DNA of 64,000 nt from Rhyzopertha dominica (GCA_025024175.1 QCXZ01000003.1:54144023-54208022); one strand, 5' to 3'. Shown: positions 26,012 through 37,311, numbered from the stretch's first letter. Numbers and translations: made by a program. The notes: generated by a model from the letters alone, not told the origin.

Positions 26012-26015
<4 letters not shown>
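24321..26015. other. AT-rich sequence, nothing supported
   Basis: Short frames at 24,514-24,705 and 25,454-25,741 have no recognisable domain. A partial hairpin with TGGGG/CCCCA ends lies near 25,755-25,792. Confidence 0.35.

Positions 26016-26058
<43 letters not shown>
26016..26058 (+). repeat. (TAG)14 microsatellite
   Basis: An uninterrupted run of about 14 TAG triplets, visible directly. Confidence 0.97.
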
Positions 26059-26560
26059 ACCAAGATTATTGAAATCAAATCAGTTTAAGGTTCTAAATCA
26101 AACCCACGATTGGTTGTGGACCTCTGGTACGAAGAAGTTGAAGGTTGAATAATATAGCTATTTAATTAATTGTGCACGTATTCTTTGATATCATGTGTGC
26201 AAGTTGGAGTTTTATTTGAGTCATGACAGAAGTACCTTTGTACCAGTCAGCGCCTGCGATGTTGTGTTAGGTTATTGATGTTGCATTCCGTGTGCATTCC
26301 GATTTCATTAGCACATTCGCAGACTGCTACAATAGTTGTTTTGCATGCAAAAAGGGTTTGCCATTTGTGCCGAAATTTACTGCATATCGATCGTGCCAAC
26401 ACGCACGGCAGAGTACTGCATATGAAAATGTCTGCAATCGAGTGAATTTAATAAACAATAAATATAAAACGTCGAAGCGGCATTTGTGGTAATTATCTAG
26501 ATTTTATGGACAGAGCAATATCACCAACAGCGACCCCAAGTGCGCGCAACTAATAATTCA
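26059..26560. other. Complex island at 26.24-26.56 kb
   Basis: Contains TTTTGCATGCAAAA (a perfect dyad near 26,340), CGATCGTGCC and GCACGGCAG. A 66-codon frame (26,292-26,492) has no recognisable product. Possible regulatory sequence. Confidence 0.3.
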
Positions 26561-27841
26561 CATTTCAACTTCTGTCAAAATATTAATTGGCTATAAATTA
26601 CGATTTGTTATGGGGAGTGCGTTACATACGAAGTGTGTAAAAAGAACCTGCGAATTGAGAAAGCACGTTTTTCTATTTAGATTACAAATAGCATTGCAAG
26701 TGCAAATTTATCGCTTTGCGGTCCGAACATTTCTCTTCGGTTTACGTTCCTTTTCCTCACGGCTTTATATTCTACAGATATTAATATGGTTAGCTATTAA
26801 CTAAAGTTGGAATTGAGCATTTGCAAAGCTGAACGTCTTATTTTATTGCTGCCACGACACAAACTTTAACTGTTATTACACTCTAAAATACCCATACACT
26901 TAAACCTGTAGTGTTTTATACTTATGTTATCAGAAACTACTTTCAGCGTCAAGTGTTGGTTTACTTGTAGTAATGAGTGCGAAGGGTACAAATATTGGCT
27001 AAGTTTATATTTCCCATTCCATTTGTGTTATTTTGATGTATAAAGAACTGTACCTCATACACAATGGAAAATTAGAAGGATTTCGAAGAAATTGATAGAT
27101 ATATTGGACGTCATTGAATAGTACTAGAGAAAAAAATGCAAGCATTTCATAGCTGCATCGGTTTATATAAATCAATAGAATGAAAACGGACATCATATGC
27201 AGATCAAATAAAATTAACCCCCAATTGGCAAAAATGTTGAAAAGGACCGGCAAACTGGAAAGAGTGTGCCCACAAATTAGTGGAGGATACAGATACAGGG
27301 TAAAACCTGCACGTTATGGCTAGCTTTGTCAGTATGCCTACAGAAGACAACTTAGCTGTTTATCCGTTAGAGATATTGCTACCAGAACGAGCAGGAATAA
27401 ATTATTATCGTAGGTACTTCAGCAAGGCCAACAAGGAAGGGCATGAGACGACCTTAACGAAGCCAAGGACGCCACATCAGGACGCCAAGATTTCTTTTAG
27501 TGCTAATATGGGAAGATGGAAGACCCATTGGGATGCCAAATAAGAGATTTTGTTTGTTTTCATACTGTTTTCATGGGAGCTGCCCATCACCATTATTGAG
27601 CATCGGCATATCTGACTGTGGCGGAGCAGGGAGCGAGCGAATAAAACTAGATATCATACTTACTGTTGTCTGGATATGTATGATCGTCGAACAAGCGTCA
27701 CAAGGCGACAAGATATCGTGAAAAATTCGATCCTCTGTTTTGGAAGAACTGCATATACACGGAATCATTGAAATAAACGCTTGGAGCTTGGAGCCTATCA
27801 TTTGACAGCAGACTACCGTTGGTCTTCATTAGAGGCAGCTC
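26561..27841. other. AT-rich sequence, nothing supported
   Basis: Short frames at 26,610-26,804, 27,253-27,005, 27,316-27,543 and 27,571-27,801 show no domain. GC content rises towards 27.8 kb. Confidence 0.35.
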
Positions 27842-27877
27842 GGTAGCCTAGCGCTGTATCCTACGTTTTAGGCTACC
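27842..27877. repeat. 9-bp stem-loop
   Basis: GGTAGCCTA (27,842-27,850) pairs perfectly with TAGGCTACC (27,869-27,877) across an 18-base spacer. Its role is unknown. Confidence 0.6.
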
Positions 27878-28069
27878 TCGGAAGCTTTTCCAATTAACAT
27901 TTTAGCGAAACCGTTCCAAGGTGGAAGCGCATATATGCCCGGTTTGGTATCCGCCCCTTAGTCCGTCAGTGGATGTTGAGATCTCGGCTCCTAAGCGTCG
28001 GATTGATTCATGGTTTTCGCTAGATCGTGGCTTATACCCTGTAGGTGTGTGCCAGCCTGCCAGCCCATA

Positions 28070-28625
28070 CATTTGATATCTTGCTTCTTGGGTGTCGTTA
28101 AATATGACATTTGATGTTGGGTCTGACGGTTTATATATACTTCGCTTGAGACTATGCCAGGCATGCAACCACCAACGTGCAAAACTTCGATTTTGCTTCA
28201 AGGATGTCGTTAAACGTTAATTTTGATGCCTGACTAGGATGGTGCATGTCACATTTGGATTAAGGCTATCAGGGACATGTACCCTGCTTGCTAAAGGTGC
28301 CAAAAATAGGTTTTACTGCATGGGTCTCGAACGTGATTTCTTAATGCTGAGTGTGGTGGTCTGGTGGTACCTATAAACCTACATGTCATATTTGGATTAA
28401 GACGACGATCCACACCAACCTTACCTAAAGGTGCAAATAATCGATTTTGCTTAATGGGTGTCGTTGAATGCGATTTTTGTTGCAGAGAATGATGGTGTAA
28501 CTATGTAAAATTCTGATTAAGAGTACAACGGTACCTGCTGCATGGTATCTAAAGTTACAAAGAATAGGTTTTGTTTTACTGATGTTGGTAAACGTGATTT
28601 TTTATGAGCACCGTGGTACCTAGAG
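28070..28625 (+). repeat. Diverged tandem array, unit about 115-134 bp
   Basis: About five units can be laid in register at roughly 28,075, 28,189, 28,309, 28,443 and 28,567. Each starts with a variant of CGATTTTGCTT.A.GG.TGTCGTTAA and an A/GTTTTTGATG-like block. The better-kept units continue with CATGTCA.ATTTGGATTAAG and end in CTAAAGGTGC. Units have drifted in sequence and length, so the array is old. The 160 bases before it (27,900-28,065) are similar in tone and may be further decayed units. Overlapping minus-strand frames are composition artefacts. Confidence 0.65.
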
Positions 28626-28967
28626 TATTAAAATTAATACCGATCTGTGACCGTTGGGTAACAGCCATATATGTAGGTTTTTTAATAACATATGCACAAT
28701 CACCTGTACTCAAATTTACTTGTACTACTTTGAATAAAACGACTTCAATTTGTTGCCTTGAGGACAAATCTTCCGATCTTTAATACATCGATTGCGTCAT
28801 GAATGAGACATCGGGGAGGCTCCATTTATTAATTTTTGAGGTTCTTGCTGTCAGATTTTCGCTTGTTCTTTCATATTTCACTTTCGTTCCTCAATAAACA
28901 TGAACAATGAACTTTATTCAAATCGTACAGTTATTATTGGCTGTCCTTATTTCGAGAATTATAGTGT
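28626..28967. other. Nothing recognised
   Basis: AT-rich flank of the tandem array. No feature seen. Confidence 0.4.
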
Positions 28968-29007
28968 GGATGACACCATGCCATCTAGTGGCAATACGGC
29001 ATCATCC
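28968..29007. promoter_or_regulatory. CTCF-like site inside a nested dyad
   Basis: The core TGCCATCTAGTGGCA (28,979-28,993) read on the minus strand is TGCCACTAGATGGCA, close to the CTCF core CCASYAGRKGGC. Its ends TGCCA/TGGCA are palindromic. An outer dyad, GGATGA (28,968-28,973) and TCATCC (29,002-29,007), is centred within about 1.5 bases of it. This could be an insulator-type site; binding is not shown by sequence alone. Confidence 0.4.
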
Positions 29008-29520
29008 ACTCGTCTCTGTGGAGAACTTTGTTATTATTATGTCCATATTTCTTTATCAGTCAGTATTCTGATATGACATGATTGAGGAATTATAACTGTT
29101 TTTGCGGGCCAAGGAAGAATAAAAGAATTGCGGATCAATACTTGCATTTTAATTACTGTATAGAGGCATTATTTTAAAAGAACGATGGGTGCCTTCTCAT
29201 TATTAGAAATATTAACAGGAACTAGGTTTTTTTTTCACTTTTCGGTGACAATGTTAGCACCTTCAGAAACTTTAATGCTGTAGTCAACATTCGTCTTGTG
29301 GAATTGGACTATACACACATTGTGCATGTAGGCATAAAACGGTTAAAATTTTGCGGTAATGTTGTTATTTCCCCAATTCTGTACCAAACTATGTTCAATA
29401 TACCACTGTTTTAGCGGGCACCGCAGCTGGCAGCATCGAGTCGAAGTGTTAAAAGCCACTTATAAATCAAAATTATGCCTTAATGCCCGCGTATTACACA
29501 GATATCACGGTTAATTATAA
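29008..29520. other. AT-rich sequence, nothing recognised
   Basis: No coding or repeat structure found before the splice-site cluster that follows. Confidence 0.4.
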
Positions 29521-29556
29521 TAACTAATGTTTTCTATTTATTTCCAGGTAAGTCAC
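29521..29556 (+). promoter_or_regulatory. Candidate recursive splice site (ratchet point)
   Basis: The order is a CTAAT branch point (29,524-29,528), a T-rich tract, CCAG at 29,544-29,547, then GTAAGT starting at 29,548. The result is CAG|GTAAGT, a full acceptor fused to a full donor. Fly recursive splice sites in long introns have this zero-nucleotide-exon form. The lack of any host exon in this AT-rich window fits a very long intron. The mechanism is inferred; usage would show only in RNA data. Confidence 0.55.
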
Positions 29557-29615
29557 AGCGACTGGGCGTCGGTATCGCGTGTGCCATGGCCATAGGCGCT
29601 TTTCCCGGACCACAG
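29548..29615 (+). other. Candidate RS-exon / cassette exon (68 bp)
   Basis: Downstream of the CAG|GTAAGT junction the sequence turns GC-rich and ends in CACAG|GTATAA, a plausible donor at 29,616. Of three frames only one is open: two bases completing a codon, then 22 codons reading KSQRLGVGIACAMAIGAFPG followed by two residues. A short exon that starts with GTAAGT resembles cassette exons that keep a regenerated donor, such as the Ubx microexons. The 68-base length would shift frame if optionally used. I do not recognise the peptide; it could also be non-coding. Confidence 0.35.
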
Positions 29616-32254
29616 GTATAAATCAACCCCATATCTTTGCTTTATCGCCAACACAAACGCTGAACAATTCCACACCGTAAAGGACTATGTGGAGTTTTGT
29701 GTTTAACTCGAAACTTTTAATTTAGTATGAAAAAGAGTAATACATTTATATCGTGTTGTATAATTCTATTAAACATGCCTAGTTTAGATATGATTTACGT
29801 GACTTTTTAATAGAGAGATTGCGGACTATTGTTTCACGAACCGCCATGCGCCAGTTAGTTTTCTTAACCAAGGTTTCGTTGTTGACATTTTCTGTATTTG
29901 TAAAATTGTCGTCTGTGATTTGTTTTGTCACCATTGCTTAAAGCTTTAATTAAAGTAATGTGTTTTAATTTATACTTCATCCAATTAGCTTCATCAGCGG
30001 TTTGTTAGAGCAGTGGTGGATTTTGTAATTAAATTTGATTAACACATTTTAGGGCTTGTATACTGAGCCAAAGTTGAAATGTTAAACCTGACGTAACTGA
30101 TACATTGCGCCAAAGAAACATACCATCCACGCACAAGCACAAGAGTTGTGAATGAATTCCTTGATTTCATGGGAAACTAATAACAAGTTCCTTTTTATCA
30201 AAAAAAAAAAACTTTTTTCGTTAGGTCCTAATTAAACGTGGGAGCTTCTAGTATTTCATAACTACCGCAATTTAGTGGAAGCCCAAACTCGGCCATATTA
30301 CATCCGAACGTAACATTTATTCATTAGCTCTGACATATATTCGTCAGAATTTAGATTTCGGTGAAGATATGAGTAACCAACTCAGACACACACGATATGT
30401 GCCATCATCATCGCAGCTGGATATCCGAAATGAACATGATAATTACAGTGACGGGATAGCATGTATGAAGTTTCGCCTCATGAATATGAAAGCGGATTCG
30501 GCTGATATAAAAATCGATGATTTTTATTTACAACGGTTTTTCGATAGATACATTATGTAATATTAATAAAATGGATAAGTAATGGCCTTGTGTTAAAATA
30601 GCTTCTAGGAAATGGTGTCGAATCTCAGACAAACAAACGTAAATTATTTTAAAGGTTTGTGAAAATTATATCATTCACCTGGAAGTTCATGTGGAAAACA
30701 AAAATTCTTCGAAAATACGAAGCAAACTTAGAGCTTTATTATAATTTGGCCTCTTTATGATACTAACTGATGTATTATTTTTGCGCTTGGACTTATTGAA
30801 TATTCATATAAAAATAAAAAGCTATATTAAAGATAAAGAGCAATAGTTTTTGATTTCGTCTTATGCCTGCAAATCCAATAAAATATCACATATGCTCATT
30901 TACAATGAATTTAGGCAATGATTATTTGTCATAATATTACAGACTAAGATATTGAGGATATTGTTTATTGAAACATGAATATATACAGCAATAAGCAAGT
31001 ATACTACCTACATTAGAGTAAAATTTAATTATTATTAATGAAAGCTAACCCAATACCTTTGCTTCGGATAGTTTTGTAGTTCAACTTTACATGCATCAGC
31101 CTTTTACATCGGGTGTTCTTTACCGCTTGCTGTAAATCTTGTTCAGAAGATGTTTTAAAGAATAATGTATGAAGTTGTTTATCATATATCATGAACATCC
31201 TAATTTATTTATAATTTAGGCAAGCAAAGACTTTTCTTCCTCGTTCTTCTTCGGTTATTTTGGTTGAATGCTACAATTTACACATAGCATCACTTGGAGT
31301 TAAAAGTGTTTTTTTTTTAATCTAGTTCTGTTATCTTGATATTTGCTATATATCTTTACATCCTGCCACGGTTGCAACGTCTATAACAGTAAGAGTCTTG
31401 TATGGAAATGACTGGTACCAAAAGGAAACTAAATTCACTTTCAGGTATTTGAGTGCAGACTGCAGACGTCGATATTATCCTGTGTTTCGTAAGTTGTATT
31501 AGAAGTAGGTTTGGTATTATTACTTTTATTGGATTTAGCTTTGAACACGTCTAATACTTATACGTTGTGAATATGTTGGATAGCCCATTCATTAAAATGA
31601 ACAAGTAAAACAACTCTGTTTAACTGTGGTTCACAAAGGACTGTTTAATTATTNACTAAGACTGCTTCATATCCAAATATAACAAAGAAAAAATAACGCG
31701 AATTTGGAAAGTTTTAATAATAATTTGGAATATTTTAAGACATTTTTTGCGATAGGTATGTTATTACGATTTCTTTGAGTTAAACCATTATGTTATTAAA
31801 TATTTCCTTATTATTACACAAAACGGCACTTACTCTCCAAAACAAGTGGTTATAATTTGTTATTCAGCGTGTTTCTTTACAACTGGTAAATGTATGAAGG
31901 GTTTTTAGTTTTAATTGTGTTTGTAATCACCAAAAGCGCGAGTGAAACACTAATTTGTAACGGTCTTTTCTATCATATTATAGCTTGCGGATGTGTGTAA
32001 TTCCGTATAATTCGAGATCGTTATCAATGCGTACTATAAATAACTCCCTATATATAATTTTAGTAGTTAATTGTTGCCGGTTTATCATTCACGTTTGCCT
32101 GGCTATATACGTATTGCTTAAAATTAATAACTAATGGCGATATCATCGTAAAAAATAGTGAAGATTATTCCTGTTATTTATCAGAAACTAGTTCTCTTCA
32201 ATAGTTCTTTGTACTTTTGAACGCTGTAAAAAATAGTATAAAGGGCTTTGTTAT
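29616..32254. other. Long AT-rich stretch, nothing supported
   Basis: Slightly complex sequence for about 60 bases after the candidate exon, then AT-rich DNA with homopolymer runs. A 63-codon frame at 30,369-30,560 (ATG) is unrecognised. Confidence 0.4.
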
Positions 32255-32530
32255 ACCAGGCACGGAATGTGCCGTATGGGGTTAAGAGTTATCGCCCTGA
32301 GCTCAACGGGGCGCCTTCAAGGTGCCCCCCTTCCCCGCACGCCCACTTAATTATTCCAACCCCGGCCATTGTGTAATCTTATGTATTTTATGCATTTGGT
32401 ATTTCTCCTCCTGCACAATTAATTGCTCTTGCAAATTTATACTCCGGCGGAATACAAACGCCTTAATTACCTGTGTATCTCAATTATGGGGGTTCGCAGA
32501 AGCAGAAACTAACTTTCTTGCGGGTATTTA
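32255..32530. other. GC-richer island with a stem-loop
   Basis: GGGGCGCC and GGTGCCCC flank a 5-base spacer (about 32,308-32,328), forming an 8-bp stem with one mismatch. C-rich sequence and TAATTATT/AATTAATTG homeodomain-type words follow. A 115-codon frame from 32,322 begins at GTG and has no recognisable product. Possible enhancer-like element. Confidence 0.35.
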
Positions 32531-34479
32531 TGGTGTCGGAATTCTTAGTTCTGAGAAAGCTGTGGAAATGTGCTATCAACTTCTTTACACCGAAAGTAAA
32601 CGCATTAAATTTAGCCTTATGACATCATATGGTTGCCTATCTGGTATTATAAGAGCAACTTCGCAGTAAATACTGTTAGCAATGCCATACTGAGCTTTGT
32701 TGAATGCGAGCTGGTTGTAAAAGTTAAAAAAATATATATTGAGCATCTAATAATCTTCTAATACCTGTCTACCATTGAATATTTGGTAAATATTCCTTCA
32801 TTCAGCGTTTTCAAAATTCATCTGCTAGAAATGGAATGTTTTTTACTAGCTTTGTAATCCCATTTCTTACTTTACGTATACATTTATATTGATTCCATTT
32901 AAAGCATTTCAAAATCGATGATCGATGGACAGTCGTTCAGTAATTTTTCTGCTTCTCGCAGATCCATACTGTTGTCCTTCCAAATATTGCCCTTTTTGCT
33001 GCAGTAAGAACAGAGGGTACTGTTGTTCCTCCTTGTATTATTCAAAATTCTCCTGTTAATCACTATGGCTGTCGATCTCTATTTCTTCTCGTACCTACTG
33101 CAAAAAAACAAAACAGTCTTTCTACCGGGCTAGCTAAAAGCTGTAGCTTGGAAAACGCTATGTTAATAAATAAATAAAAATCAATTTGTGGGTAATTTCT
33201 TTTACCCTGTTGCTGGAAGGGTTTGATTTTAAACAGTTATTATGGCTTTCTGATGTAGACGAATGTACATTCCGTACAAAAATTTCATAATAATCACTTT
33301 TAGGAATAGCTTCAAAATTCTTTACATACAATTTTTTACATATCATAACCCCAAGCTGTTGGTGATAATGTTTCTATTTTGTGTTTATCCCGTCTGGGTA
33401 TAGTTTTTCATTTAATGACTTTATTATTTGTTCAGTTTTATGGGGCAATTTGTCTTTGGCGGAAAAGACTTGACATCAATTAAATCACAACAAATTCCTA
33501 AATTTGTTATCAATAAGAAGCAACAACTGGGTGGCTATGCCTTCATTATCTACCTAATTTGTATCAAAGTTTTTTTCGCTATTGTCAGTATCTGCCACGA
33601 ATTTAGCTGACCTGAACTAGTAGTCATCTTCTTTGTCTTCATAATTGTGGTTTAATAATTTTAAAAAGCCTTGGGGCAGTGAGATTATTATTTGAGGAAA
33701 GTCGAAAATGATTACCTTCGCCAAAAATTATTCTTTGTGAAGCAAGAACTGTAGATAAGATATCTGTCTGGAGTGTTATAGTGTATTTCCAAACTGCTTT
33801 ATTTTAACTTGCGATGAATATAGTTTACATTATGCTAGCCTGTCTGGGATTAACATAAATACGTACAGTAACTGAGTCACTTGCATCTTTTACACAATCT
33901 TCGTCGACGTCTATACTTTCGCAGACATTATCAGTTTTTTTGTGGTAGGACTAGTAGAGGTTTCATCTATAACTTTTAATGTTGCTATTTTATATTATAG
34001 TATTTATATCGAATATAAAACAAAGAGAATTGAACACGAGCGATTTTCTTTGATAACCTAACCTACACACGGTAAAATCTGCTTGACACTATAATCAGTT
34101 TACCTCGTTTGAATAGGTTGAACTGTTACAAAAAAAAAAAACTTTCTAGTTCTATTAATTTACTTTACCATAGAAGGCAGCGTTATCGTACCAAAACGAC
34201 AGACCTGTAGAACAGGATAAGTCAGTTTTATACTGCAAAAGACCAGTATTTCGTGACGTAAGACATGATGTGTTTAGTTTCGATGTAATAGAAGTCCACC
34301 AATCTGTATTAACGTTTTTCTCTTAATTTCAGATACCTTTTCTCCACTATTTGGAATTAATTTGTTGCTGGTGAATACGAAATACGTAACGTACGTTTAG
34401 ATTTTACCGCTTGTTGTTTGGATTTAAAGTGTTCATTAACTTTCCATAACAAACACCAAATATTCATATTTTCTGAATT
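32531..34479. other. AT-rich sequence, nothing supported
   Basis: Frames at 33,346-33,158 and 33,428-33,610 are short and unrecognised. Poly(A) run near 34,130. Confidence 0.4.
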
Positions 34480-34870
34480 CACCCAGCACGCAGCTGGCAG
34501 CTCTTAACGCTCTCGTCAAATGATCCGTAGAGATAACCTTCAGGAAGGGAATTAACTCCGTTCGGCTATCAGACTTTTATGTCCGACAATTCAATTAGTT
34601 TTCGGAATGAAACCGAGCAGCAGTGCACTCGGGTTAAATTCGATAATAGCGTAATTATACGTTATTTACGGCGCCGACAGTGACACCCAGGGACCATGCA
34701 CAATAATAATTCGTTTTTCCACAGCGAACAGTCGTTCACCAAAACACATGAAGGTGTTAAAGAATTCTAATTAACTATTTAAGCAACCAGACAGCCGAAT
34801 GGTACAGTGTGTGTGAGATTATTATGACCTCTTTGTCGTTGTCATAAATGAAATGAACGATTAACGAAAG
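34480..34870. other. GC-richer island, enhancer-like
   Basis: About 390 bases of complex sequence: ACGCAGCTGGCAGC (E-box CAGCTG), TTCAATTAGTTTTC, GCGTAATTATACG, TTACGGCGCCGACAGTGAC and CTAATTAACTATT. There is no long frame. Clustered homeodomain-type and E-box words in a compositionally distinct block look like a conserved regulatory element, but this is inference. Confidence 0.4.
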
Positions 34871-35840
34871 TAATATGTGGTTATTGAAGAAATGTCGCGG
34901 TCCCTAGTGATGTAAACACACTATTCTATTTATGTTAGGTGAATTTGCTGCTTTGAAAAAACGTTTACGTATGAAATGAAATAAGTACGTACTAAAAATA
35001 TTGGGTGAAGTATTGTTTAAAATTCAACCCTCAAACTTTAAACGTAGAAGCCAAATCCATCTGTACTACATATGAAGTAGCTATATTAAATGCTTCTATA
35101 ATTCCAAAAAACTATCGTCTATGCAAATTAAACATGATGTAACGCAACGCATATAAACCATATCCTTATGTTTAGCTCAATAAGCGGAAGTTATGACGTC
35201 AGACACATAATAACGGCCGATAACTTGTTGTAATGCAGATAATGTGAGGGGTGTGCATTTTTACGTGAGTAATATAGGTTAATGTTGCCTTCCGAATGCA
35301 TTATGAAACCTCATATATAGATGAACTAAATTTAAGGATTTAAGGTTTAAGGAGCTGATAGGAACAACATTGGCTTTCTTTGTTTTGGATTTTGGAAAGT
35401 AGTCATTCAGCATAGAAACTTTGATTTGTAGTATGATTGTACAACGTAAATTATCAATGGACATGCTTTTATTTTCTATCTAAAAGAAAAAGTACTGTTA
35501 GTGGTTTGATTTGCTTCATAAGGTATTTCACTAGCAATTTACTTTCTGTTAGCTGTCATATCATATCCAGATTTGCCAAAATAGCATCATCTCCCACTCG
35601 CTCTGTCAAGGATTACACAGTGATTTTGAGGCCAGAGCAATCCACTAATCATGTGACCTACATATCTTTTGCGCTATGAACTATTTCAGATTTGGAGACA
35701 AACTAAAGTCGAAATAAGCCTAATCTAGCGACTGTATGTAGGAAGCATGTCGTACCAGTTGAAAGCTCGACTACTACAAAAGCGGTTTTCTTGTTCCCAA
35801 ACCCTACTGTTTTTCTGGAAGTATTCATTGTAGCTGTTGT
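34871..35840. other. AT-rich sequence, nothing supported
   Basis: Short frames at 35,464-35,279 and 35,437-35,679 have no recognisable domain. Confidence 0.4.
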
Positions 35841-36387
35841 AACAGGNTCGAATATTATTTCCCGTTGATAGTTCTGCCCTTCAAAGGGCGAGTATAATAC
35901 ATTTGCATGTTTGGCTGTCTACCGTCGGGACTGCTATTTGAATGTTGAACCCATCTCTTAAACATTCCCAAATATTGGTGCGAAACTTCAGCACGGTTCC
36001 ATCTCGGCAGTTTCGTCCATCTTCAACCTCCGATCATCCGAAGTAACTTAGAGTATCATTCCTTCAGTGGTAGCGGATTGTGGCTTTCCAATCGCGTGGC
36101 ATCTTCTGTGTTCCGTTGAGGGCATTAGCTGCCTTGAGTTCCCAAAGAGTCCCAATAAGGGTGAAACTAGTCGCAGGACCTGTGTGAATTGATATTATTA
36201 TATTGTCATTATTATTAATCGCTCACGAAGAAACTTCTCCGCTGCCATCGACAGGAACCTGCCCTTGGTCGTAAGAAGTTACCACAGTCATAATTCGCCT
36301 AGGTGGCGCCGAAGGCCCTTTAGCAACTCCTATGTTTGACGATTTGACGTTTTTTTCCATTTGTAGAAATTATTAAACACTGCCATT
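35841..36387. other. Compositionally distinct segment, possible old retroelement
   Basis: GC-richer, with words such as TGGTCGTAAGAAGTTACCAC and CCTAGGTGGCGCC that recall untranslated parts of non-LTR elements. No reverse-transcriptase motif is visible, so the label is tentative. The BEL/Pao element inserted directly beside it. Confidence 0.25.
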
Positions 36388-36727
36388 ATACCTGTTGTGA
36401 AAACCCCATTCACAATATTAAACGAGTATGTAGCGACCTTTGGTAGCGAGACCGAATTACAGGTTTCCCTAGTTACCACATTATTAAAAAAAAGAAGAAA
36501 CCCCGCTAAAAATCCCTCTGAACGTCAGGCGTGATCCCAGTTATCCCTTGTTGTTAATTACCAGTTTAAAGTTGATCTCCCAGACGTTTGTTCCCTTGGG
36601 GTACATTCCGAGCTGGAAAACGGCTACCCCTTTGCAAAAATTACATTTTGGCCACGTTCCGGTAAGGTGTCAGAAAAACTACGATTTTTGCTGTCAAACT
36701 GACAGCGACCCCCGGCAAATACCCTTT

Positions 36728-36886
36728 GCCACCCCCAACGAGTATTATACTCCTGATGCTTCGTCATCCCCGGTGCATACCATTTGCCACCCTCAACCAT
36801 AGCATACTCCTGACGCTTCGCCATCCCCGATGCATACCATTTACCACCCTCAACGAGTAGCATACCCCTGACGCTTCGCCACCGGA
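36728..36886 (+). repeat. Three 57-58-bp tandem units in the LTR
   Basis: Units start near 36,728, 36,786 and 36,843. Each carries CCACCC(C/T)CAAC, CTCCTGA(T/C)GCTTCG or a variant, CCATCCCC and GCATACCATTT (the last unit is partial). The array lies upstream of the TATA box, where a repeated enhancer would sit. The 3' LTR has the same array at 43,165-43,323. Confidence 0.85.
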
Positions 36887-37007
36887 ATGCAGTGAGTAGC
36901 CTGAACGTTTCTCAGGTACTGACGACTAACATTGGTAAGCGAGCCTGCCCAATTTTGCTTTAATACCAGAGTGTCGTGGTAAAAACTATCTCAAACGCAC
37001 AAACGCT

Positions 37008-37179
37008 TATAAACCCCCTTTTTTAACGTGTGCACATTAGATTCGTGTGCGTATTAGTATTGTAATAAATAAGTAGGTAGTAACATTAGAGTTAGACCGA
37101 ATTTTGTCAAAGTAACACTGTTCTTGTAAATAAATTTAAGTTTATGGAGGCGTGCGTTTTTTTTTGCGTTAATAATAAA
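37008..37179 (+). promoter_or_regulatory. LTR TATA box and polyadenylation signals
   Basis: TATAAA at 37,008-37,013 predicts transcription start near 37,036-37,040, where a CATTAG initiator-like word sits. AATAAA signals follow at 37,064, 37,129 and 37,174. The 3' LTR counterparts lie at 43,445, 43,501, 43,566 and 43,611. Which signal is used is unknown. Confidence 0.6.
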
Positions 37180-37293
37180 GTTTCTTACAGTATAGAGATC
37201 TGTGGATGGTTCGCTACTGAGGTGACCAGATTAATCACCTCCCCTTCTTTATGGTAGGTAACAAAAAGGAAAACAGTTGCCTATCCATAAAAA

Positions 37294-37311
37294 TGGTCCT
37301 TCGAGCCGGAT
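37294..37311 (+). promoter_or_regulatory. Primer binding site, tRNA-Tyr
   Basis: TGGTCCTTCGAGCCGGAT is complementary over 18 bases to the 3' end of animal tRNA-Tyr, including CCA. It starts 6 bases after the 5' LTR. Complementarity stops at the 19th base. Confidence 0.85.

Larger units (their letters stand above)
36393..37287 (+). repeat. 5' LTR of the BEL/Pao element
   Basis: Begins TG and ends CA, 895 bp. It carries a three-unit minisatellite in presumed U3, a TATAAA box and several AATAAA signals. The predicted order U3-R-U5 follows from these positions. Confidence 0.97.

Noticed and set aside
36624..36863. Open frames inside the LTRs (also at 43,061-43,300 and 36,548-36,802)
   Set aside because: They cover the 57-58-bp minisatellite and flanking U3; identical in both LTRs because the LTRs are identical. 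No product is expected.
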